A stretch of 64,000 nucleotides of DNA. Source: Phreatobacter sp. (lineage in GTDB: Bacteria > Pseudomonadota > Alphaproteobacteria > Rhizobiales > Phreatobacteraceae). The translations under genes were made by a program, and so were the position numbers. The stretch lies in contig NZ_JAPZTZ010000013.1 of the NCBI RefSeq assembly GCF_027532945.1, positions 1-64,000 of the forward strand. The letters are read 5' to 3'. The notes under the pieces were generated by a model that saw only the letters and a list, made by a program, of their open reading frames with translations, was not told the DNA's origin and did no database searches. Position 1 is the first letter of the stretch. Each line of letters opens with the position of its first letter. This document shows, piece by piece, positions 59,324 to 64,000 of this stretch.

Positions 59324-59761
59324 TCACCCTCGACATCCACGCCGCGCGAGACGGCGAAGCCCGGCCTGTGCGGACGCGGGCAGGTTCCAGGTCATTGCCG
59401 GGCCGAGAACGGCCTCCAGGTAAGGACGGCGATGGAGACGCGCCCCCTCGCGCATCCCGGCCCCATGGTAGACGAAGCAGCGTCGGGCGCCACCCGTCAT
59501 GCGGATCGGCATGAGCCGGCGGCGATAGCGGCCGGGTCCGAGGCCCTCATAGGCATCGAGCCGGGCGAGGTCGCGGGGCGTGAGGCGCCAGACGACGCCA
59601 TGCACGGCGCCGGCGGGCGCAGCCTTGACCGCCAGATAGCCGGCGGCCGTCACGACGAGGCGTTGGCGGTCCAGCCGGCCGAGGCCGGCGGCGTAAGCGC
59701 CCGGCGCGCGCAGCGCCATGTCCGGCAGGCTCATGTTGGTGCCATAGGCAAAACAGAACAT
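59324..59761 (-). CDS. Gamma-glutamylcyclotransferase-like (AIG2/GGCT) protein
   Basis: The 145-residue protein has the GGCT opening MFCFAYGTNMSLPDM (family YGSN variant), then GVVWRLTPRDLARLDAYEGL, with the acidic residue of DAYEG where the catalytic Glu is expected, and ARRCFVYHG. Products are 5-oxoproline from gamma-glutamyl peptides in characterised members. Only six bases separate it from cfa, so they are probably co-transcribed. ATG at 59761 is in an unusual context without a clear Shine-Dalgarno; the gene is divergent from the toxin gene. Confidence 0.85.
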   Translation of the reverse strand: MFCFAYGTNMSLPDMALRAPGAYAAGLGRLDRQRLVVTAAGYLAVKAAPAGAVHGVVWRLTPRDLARLDAYEGLGPGRYRRRLMPIRMTGGARRCFVYHGAGMREGARLHRRPYLEAVLGPAMTWNLPASAQAGLRRLARRGCRG

Positions 59762-59814
59762 AAGACAGGGATGGCAAAGACGGGGAAGCGGGGCAAGGGG
59801 CGCGCCGGTCCACC

Positions 59815-59843
59815 TTGATTGATATACGGCCCTGCCGTATAAT
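59815..59843 (+). promoter_or_regulatory. Promoter and overlapping operator of the toxin-antitoxin operon
   Basis: -35 TTGATT (59815-59820), 17-base spacer, -10 TATAAT (59838-59843). A perfect dyad, TATACGGC and GCCGTATA around CCT (59823-59841), covers the spacer and the start of the -10. Binding of the antitoxin there would block RNA polymerase, the usual autoregulation. Confidence 0.88.
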
Positions 59844-59849
59844 GCGTCT

Positions 59850-60200
59850 ATGCAGACGGTGCTGCTGACCCCGACCTTCGAAAGTGAGGCGCGGCGCGCA
59901 GGGCTGACCGACGACGAGGTGCTGCACATCGCCTCCGTCATCGCCGCGGAGCCCATGGCGGGCGACCTGATCCCGGGAACGGGCGGAGCTCGCAAGCTGC
60001 GCTTTGCCGGGCGCGGAGCGGGCAAGAGCGGCGGCTATCGCACCGTCCACTATTTCGGCGGGGTGGATGTGCCGGTCTTCCTGCTGACGGTCTATGGCAA
60101 GGGGGAGAAAGCCAACCTCACCCGGGCCGAACGGAATGCGCTGGCAGCGCTGTTGCCGCGGATCGCCGCGAACTGGCGAAGCCGGCGAGGGAGAGACTGA
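59850..60200 (+). CDS. RelE/ParE-superfamily toxin (HigB-like)
   Basis: A 116-residue protein with the RelE-fold core: GDLIPGTGGARKLRFAGRG, GKSGGYRTVHYFGG and VPVFLLTVYGKGEKANLTRA, the last being the characteristic 'LLxxYxKxEKxNLT' of toxins paired with NadS-type antitoxins (mRNA interferases). The toxin gene precedes its antitoxin and shares the stop/start TGATG with it. ATG is only seven bases after the -10 element, so the transcript is nearly leaderless. Confidence 0.9.
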   Translation: MQTVLLTPTFESEARRAGLTDDEVLHIASVIAAEPMAGDLIPGTGGARKLRFAGRGAGKSGGYRTVHYFGGVDVPVFLLTVYGKGEKANLTRAERNALAALLPRIAANWRSRRGRD

Positions 60201-60511
60201 TGGGACGGTTTGGAGAGACGCTGATCCAGAGCGCCCGCGAGGCGGAAGCCATTGCGCGCGGCGAGATGGCGCCGGCGCGCGAGATCCCGATCGAGGAGAT
60301 CGACGTGGCCGCCATCCGCAAGCGGCTGAACCTGTCCCAGGATCGTTTCGCCCGCCGGTTTGGCCTGTCGCCAGCAACCGTCCGCGACTGGGAGCAAAAG
60401 CGGCGGCGGCCGGATCGGATCGCAACAGCCCTGCTGCGCGTGATCGACCACGCGCCGGAGACGGTCGCACGCGCGCTGGAGGACGCCCCCTCCCCGCCAT
60501 CGCGCGACTGA
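60200..60511 (+). CDS. Antitoxin, HTH (Xre/NadS-like)
   Basis: The 103-residue protein carries an Xre helix-turn-helix: IRKRLNLSQDRFARRFGLSP followed by ATVRDWEQKRRRPD, then LLRVIDHAPETVARALE. Its N-terminus (FGETLIQSAREAEAIARGEM) probably masks the toxin. The ATG overlaps the toxin stop by one base. The HTH is expected to bind the dyad in front of the toxin gene. 67 bases separate it from the dehydratase gene. Confidence 0.92.
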   Translation: MGRFGETLIQSAREAEAIARGEMAPAREIPIEEIDVAAIRKRLNLSQDRFARRFGLSPATVRDWEQKRRRPDRIATALLRVIDHAPETVARALEDAPSPPSRD

Positions 60512-60578
60512 CCTTCGCAGAGCGGCCTCCCGATTCTCCCTGCCGCGTGCTTTGGTGCGCGCCAGGGAGTGAACGACC

Positions 60579-62330
60579 ATGGCGAAAAGCCCGACATCCA
60601 AGGCTACGACGAACAAGACCACGACGCAGCGCCCGAAGGCCGCCCGCGGCATGCGCAAGGGGCTCACCGCCTATGGCGATGCGGGATTCTCGCTGTTCCT
60701 GCGCAAGGCCTTCATCAAGGCCGCCGGCTTCTCCGACGACGCGCTGGACCGGCCGATCATCGGAATCACCGACACCTCGTCGGACTACAATCCCTGCCAC
60801 GGCAATGTCCGCGCCCTGGTCGAGGCGGTGAAGCGTGGCGTCATGCTGTCGGGCGGCCTGCCCTTCGCCTTCCCCACCGTCTCGATCCACGAGAGCTTCT
60901 CCAACCCCACCTCGATGTTCCTGCGCAACCTCATGGCCATGGACACAGAGGAGATGGTGCGCGCCCAGCCGATGGACGCGGTGGTGCTGATCGGCGGCTG
61001 CGACAAGACCGTGCCGGCCCAGCTCATGGGCGCGGCCTCGGCCGATGTGCCGGCGATCCAGCTCATCACCGGCCCGATGCTGGTCGGCCATTACAAGGGC
61101 GAGGTGCTCGGCGCCTGCACCGATTGCCGCCGCCTCTGGGCCATGCACCGCGCCGGCAAGATCGACGAGGCGGAGATCGAGGCGGTGTCGCAGCGTCTCG
61201 CGCCGACCGTCGGCACCTGCATGGTGATGGGCACGGCCTCGACCATGGGCTGCCTCGTCGAAGCCCTCGGCATGGCCCTGCCGCATACCGGCACGATCCC
61301 CGCGACCCATGCCGACCGCATCCGCGCGGCGGAGGCGTCCGGCCGCGAGGCGGTGAAGCTCGCCGCGTCAGGCCGCAAGCCCAGGGACGTGATGACCCAG
61401 GCCTCGCTGCGCAACGCCATGGTGGTGCTGCAGGCCATCGGCGGCTCGACCAATGCGGTGGTGCATCTGGCCGCCGTCGCCGGCCGCCTTGGCCTTAGCT
61501 GGGACCTCGACGAGCTCGACCGGATCGGCCGCGAGGTGCCGGTGCTGCTCGACCTCAAGCCCGCCGGCTCCAACTACATGGAGCATTTCCACTGGTCGGG
61601 CGGCGTGCCGCGGCTCCTGAAGGAGCTCAAGGATCATCTCGACCTCGACGCGCCGACCGTCACCGGCGAGCGGCTCGGCGACTGGGCCGACCGCGCCGAG
61701 GAGGTGCCGGGCCAGACCATCATCCGCTCGCTCGGGCAGCCCCTGAAGAAGACCGGCGCCCATGCGGTGCTGCGCGGCTCGCTCGCTCCCGGCGGGGCGG
61801 TGATCAAGGCGGCGGCGGCGACGCCGAAGCTGATGGTGCATACGGGGCGCGCCGTCGTCTTCGAGGATGTCGAGGACATGACCAACCGCATCGACGATCC
61901 CGATCTCGACGTCACCGCCGACGACATCCTCGTCATGCGCAATGCCGGGCCGAAGGGCCATCCGGGCATGCCAGAGGCGGGGCTGCTGCCGATCCCGAAG
62001 AAGCTGGCGCAGCAGGGCGTGACGGACATGATCCGCATCTCCGATGCGCGCATGTCGGGAACGGCTTATGGCACCATCGTGCTGCATGTGACACCGGAGG
62101 CGGCGGAGGGCTCGCCGCTGGCGCTGGTGCGGTCCGGTGACCGCATCAGCCTCGACGTGCCGAACCGGCGGGTGGACCTGCTGGTGAGCGAGGCCGAACT
62201 CGCGGAGCGACGCAAGTCGTGGAAGAAGCCGAAGCACATGCGCCAGCGCCAGCGCGGCTACCGCAAGCTCTACCTCGACCACGTGACCCAGGCCGACAAG
62301 GGCTGCGACTTCGACTTCCTGGAGAAGTGA
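60579..62330 (+). CDS. IlvD/Edd-family dehydratase
   Basis: A 583-residue Fe-S dehydratase. The three cluster cysteines are in DYNPCHGNVRALV, LIGGCDKTVPAQLMGAASAD (GGCDKT) and TVGTCMVMGTASTMGCLVEA. These fit sugar-acid dehydratases (arabinonate/xylonate/galactonate) and dihydroxy-acid dehydratase alike; the length and the NYMEHFHWSGGVPRLLKELK segment favour the sugar-acid group. The first 25 residues are a lysine/threonine-rich extension. ATG at 60579. The neighbour downstream is an AEC transporter, 95 bases away, of unknown linkage. Confidence 0.88.
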   Translation: MAKSPTSKATTNKTTTQRPKAARGMRKGLTAYGDAGFSLFLRKAFIKAAGFSDDALDRPIIGITDTSSDYNPCHGNVRALVEAVKRGVMLSGGLPFAFPTVSIHESFSNPTSMFLRNLMAMDTEEMVRAQPMDAVVLIGGCDKTVPAQLMGAASADVPAIQLITGPMLVGHYKGEVLGACTDCRRLWAMHRAGKIDEAEIEAVSQRLAPTVGTCMVMGTASTMGCLVEALGMALPHTGTIPATHADRIRAAEASGREAVKLAASGRKPRDVMTQASLRNAMVVLQAIGGSTNAVVHLAAVAGRLGLSWDLDELDRIGREVPVLLDLKPAGSNYMEHFHWSGGVPRLLKELKDHLDLDAPTVTGERLGDWADRAEEVPGQTIIRSLGQPLKKTGAHAVLRGSLAPGGAVIKAAAATPKLMVHTGRAVVFEDVEDMTNRIDDPDLDVTADDILVMRNAGPKGHPGMPEAGLLPIPKKLAQQGVTDMIRISDARMSGTAYGTIVLHVTPEAAEGSPLALVRSGDRISLDVPNRRVDLLVSEAELAERRKSWKKPKHMRQRQRGYRKLYLDHVTQADKGCDFDFLEK

Positions 62331-62425
62331 GCGGGGGCCAGCACCGCCCCTCCCCCTTTCGCGCACCCCCTCATGCGCGGCGCGTGGTTGCGCGACCGGC
62401 GCCGGCGTGATCGAAGACGCCCGCC

Positions 62426-63352
62426 ATGTCCCTGCTCATTTCCAGCCTCGCCCCGGTCTTCCTGCTCATCGTGCTCGGCGCCTATCTCAAGGTCATGCCG
62501 CTGACCGACGAGGCCGGCTGGCGCGGGCTCGAGCGCGCCACCTACTACGTCTTCTTCCCGGCCATGATCATCATGACCCTGGCCAAGGCCGATCTCGGCA
62601 CGGTGCCGGTGGTGGCCATGGGCCTGTCGCTGATCGCCGCCATCCTCGCCATGACGGTGATCCTCCTCGTGCTGCGCCCGGTGCTTGCCGGCTCGCTCGG
62701 CATGGACGGGCCGGCCTTCACCTCGGTGTTCCAGGGCGCGACGCGGTGGAATTCCTTCGTCGCCATCGCCACGGCGGGCTCGCTCTATGGCCAGCTTGGC
62801 CTGACGCTCACCGCCATTTCGGTGGCGGCGATGATCCCGCTGCTCAATGTGCTGGCGGTGGTGATGCTGCAGCGTCACGCTCAAGGGAAGCCAATCGTCC
62901 TCGGGCCGACGCTGAAGGCGCTGATCTCCAATCCCTTCATCTGGTCCTCGGTGATCGGCATCGTCATCAACCTGTCCGGCCTGAAGCTGCCGATGATCGC
63001 CATGCGCTTCGGGGATATCCTCGGCGCGGCGGCGCTCGGCACCGGCCTCCTGCTGGTCGGCGCGGGTCTCGACGTGAAGGCGGCGATGCGGCCGCGCGCC
63101 ATCACCTGGATCACCACGGGGCTGAAGCTCGCGCTCATGCCGGCCATGGTCGCGGCCATCGCCATGGCGCTCGGCGTCGATGGCGTGACGCTGAAGGTCG
63201 CGATCCTCTCCGCCGCCATGCCGACGGCGTCCGGCTCCTACATCCTCGCCCGCCAGATGGGCGGCGACGCGCCGCTCATGGCGGAGATCCTCACCGTGCA
63301 GACGCTGATTGCCGTGGTGACGATCCCGCTGGTTCTGTCGCTGGCGGGGTGA
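62426..63352 (+). CDS. AEC-family (auxin efflux carrier-type) transporter
   Basis: A 308-residue carrier with about ten helices: LISSLAPVFLLIVLGAYLKV, ATYYVFFPAMIIMTLAKADL, the conserved FTSVFQGATRWNSFVAIATA (N of the family), NPFIWSSVIGIVINLSGLKL and MPTASGSYILARQMGGDA. Bacterial AEC proteins export or import dicarboxylates and similar acids. Ends before a strong stem-loop shared with the convergent small gene. Confidence 0.9.
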   Translation: MSLLISSLAPVFLLIVLGAYLKVMPLTDEAGWRGLERATYYVFFPAMIIMTLAKADLGTVPVVAMGLSLIAAILAMTVILLVLRPVLAGSLGMDGPAFTSVFQGATRWNSFVAIATAGSLYGQLGLTLTAISVAAMIPLLNVLAVVMLQRHAQGKPIVLGPTLKALISNPFIWSSVIGIVINLSGLKLPMIAMRFGDILGAAALGTGLLLVGAGLDVKAAMRPRAITWITTGLKLALMPAMVAAIAMALGVDGVTLKVAILSAAMPTASGSYILARQMGGDAPLMAEILTVQTLIAVVTIPLVLSLAG

Positions 63353-63360
63353 AACGCCAA

Positions 63361-63380
63361 CGGCCCCCGCGAGGGGGCCG
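63361..63380. terminator. Stem-loop between AEC gene and the small exported protein gene
   Basis: Perfect 8-bp arms CGGCCCCC and GGGGGCCG with a GCGA loop, 8 bases past the AEC stop and 24 bases beyond the end of the convergent gene. No long T-run on either strand; a bidirectional terminator is plausible. Confidence 0.6.
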
Positions 63381-63404
63381 CCGCGTTCATCGGCTCAGCG
63401 CCGA

Positions 63405-63785
63405 TCAGCGATAGTCGCGGAACGTGTGCGGATAGCGCTCGTCCACCGCCGGGCCACGGCGATAGCGCACCGGCGGGCGCTCGTAGACATAGGCCGGCTC
63501 CTCGTAATAGCGCTGGCGCGGCGCGTAGTAGCCGCCGCCATAGCCATAGGCGCCGTAGCGCGGCGCGTAGTAGCTGTTCTCATAGGCCTGGCGGCGCTGG
63601 TCGGCAGCGATCGCCGCGGCGCCAAGGCCGATGATGCCCAGCGCGATGCCGGCGCCGATGGCCGCGCCATTGTCGCGGTGATAATGGCGGCGATAGTACT
63701 GCGCCTCGGCGGGCGCAACAGCGGCGGCGGTGCCGAGGGCGACGATGCCGGCAGCAATGGCGGCCTTCACTTTGCGGGAAATCAT
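63405..63785 (-). CDS. Small exported tyrosine/arginine-rich protein
   Basis: The 126 residues begin with a signal peptide (VKAAIAAGIVALGTAAAVAP) cleaved near AEA-Q. A glycine/alanine-rich stretch follows (AAIGAGIALGIIGLGAAAIA), of glycine-zipper or helix type, then a tail rich in Y, R, P and G (YGAYGYGGGYYAPRQRYYEE). Proteins of this kind are frequent in Hyphomicrobiales but have no known function; probably envelope-associated. ATG at 63785. Confidence 0.78.
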   Translation of the reverse strand: MISRKVKAAIAAGIVALGTAAAVAPAEAQYYRRHYHRDNGAAIGAGIALGIIGLGAAAIAADQRRQAYENSYYAPRYGAYGYGGGYYAPRQRYYEEPAYVYERPPVRYRRGPAVDERYPHTFRDYR

Positions 63786-63898
63786 GGGACTGCCCCTTTC
63801 GGTTCTGAGGATCTCGTGGCGCGATGCGCCTCGACTGCGGATGTCTCAAGAACGTGGGGACAGGTGTAGAGGTTCCGCCTTGAACGGCATCTGAATGC

Positions 63899-63923
63899 AA
63901 AAAGGCGGCACCGTGGCACCGCC
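63899..63923 (-). terminator. Intrinsic terminator for the minus-strand gene at the right edge
   Basis: On the minus strand GGCGGTGCC pairs with GGTGCCGCC (G-U pairs included) and is followed directly by TTTTTGC. It lies 27 bases downstream of the partial gene's stop. The remaining bases back to 63786 show no gene. Confidence 0.7.
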
Positions 63924-63949
63924 GTGAACAGGTGTTCAGCCGCGGCACC

Positions 63950-64000
63950 TCAGGCGAGCGGCAGCGCCTCGATGACGATGAAGGCCTGCGCCCAGGGGTG
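63950..64000 (-). CDS. 3' end of an unidentified gene (16 codons visible)
   Basis: Reading leftwards from the window edge the codons give HPWAQAFIVIEALPLA and a TGA stop. A terminator follows. The strand-like AFIVIEAL end is not enough to name a family. Confidence 0.6.
   Translation of the reverse strand, partial: HPWAQAFIVIEALPLA

Noticed and set aside
59850-60511. Reading the toxin-antitoxin pair as prophage remnants
   Set aside because: No phage structural or integrase genes are near; flanking genes are ordinary chromosomal ones.

Overview
The window is about two-thirds G+C, gene-dense and almost entirely chromosomal in character. Gene content points to an alphaproteobacterium of the order Hyphomicrobiales (Rhizobiales). 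The signs are a giant hendecad-repeat protein resembling the growth pole ring (GPR) protein of Agrobacterium, an alphaproteobacterial-type CheZ, a solitary FliN, a GPR-adjacent MCE lipid transporter, and the set thrS / folE / Fe-S scaffold / yidD. Genera such as Phreatobacter or Bosea fit, but this is an inference from content, not from a search. I found no rRNA, tRNA or CRISPR array.

Layout. 1-800: a mobile-element junction. The end of an IS21-like element (start of istA) lies inside a P4-type integrase gene and supplies its stop codon; next to it an EamA transporter has lost its last helices. 800-9900: housekeeping and accessory genes (VOC protein, PhzS-type monooxygenase, UspA, a SixA-YcjX-YcjF overlapping operon, EamA exporter, adrenodoxin-type ferredoxin, HPt protein). 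10065-15500: the 1811-residue GPR-like protein, followed by a clear terminator. 15600-19520: a complete MCE/Mla-type lipid transport operon (permease with STAS domain, ATPase, MCE protein, auxiliary lipoprotein). 19689-22906: a dgcN-dgcA pair with a facing MFS transporter. 22983-33457: cheZ, a threonine-dehydratase-like enzyme, an MGDG-synthase-like glycosyltransferase, a LysR/DoxX/azoreductase cluster, a LacI regulator divergent from a beta-hydroxyacid dehydrogenase, map, and a MerR/CDF metal-efflux pair with a textbook 19-bp-spacer promoter.

33462-45000: transport and aromatic metabolism. An SsuABC/TauABC-like ABC operon faces an operon for activation and side-chain cleavage of hydroxycinnamates (crotonase, feruloyl-CoA-synthase-like ligase, amidohydrolase, then a Bug/TctC binding protein). 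That operon is divergent from a MarR regulator, and a perfect 7-bp-arm dyad lies between them. A BMP-type binding protein, a flavin reductase and a nitroreductase follow. 45140-63800: thrS flanked by a 204-bp element with 43-bp inverted ends, an oligopeptide-type binding protein with a DUF1028 protein, yidD, a NifU-like scaffold, folE, a UPF0173 hydrolase, ruvX, a MarR-GNAT fusion, fliN, lipB, DinB, acylphosphatase, cyclopropane synthase, a gamma-glutamylcyclotransferase-like protein, a RelE/NadS-type toxin-antitoxin pair with an operator overlapping a consensus promoter, an IlvD/Edd dehydratase, an AEC transporter and a small tyrosine-rich exported protein. The window ends inside a minus-strand gene of which only the last 16 codons are visible.

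The most notable items are the GPR-like hendecad protein and its DNA repeats, a probable CTG start codon in the crotonase gene of the hydroxycinnamate operon, several well-formed operators (MarR, MerR, toxin-antitoxin), and the IS/integrase/transporter junction at the left edge. No wholly new multi-gene system is evident.
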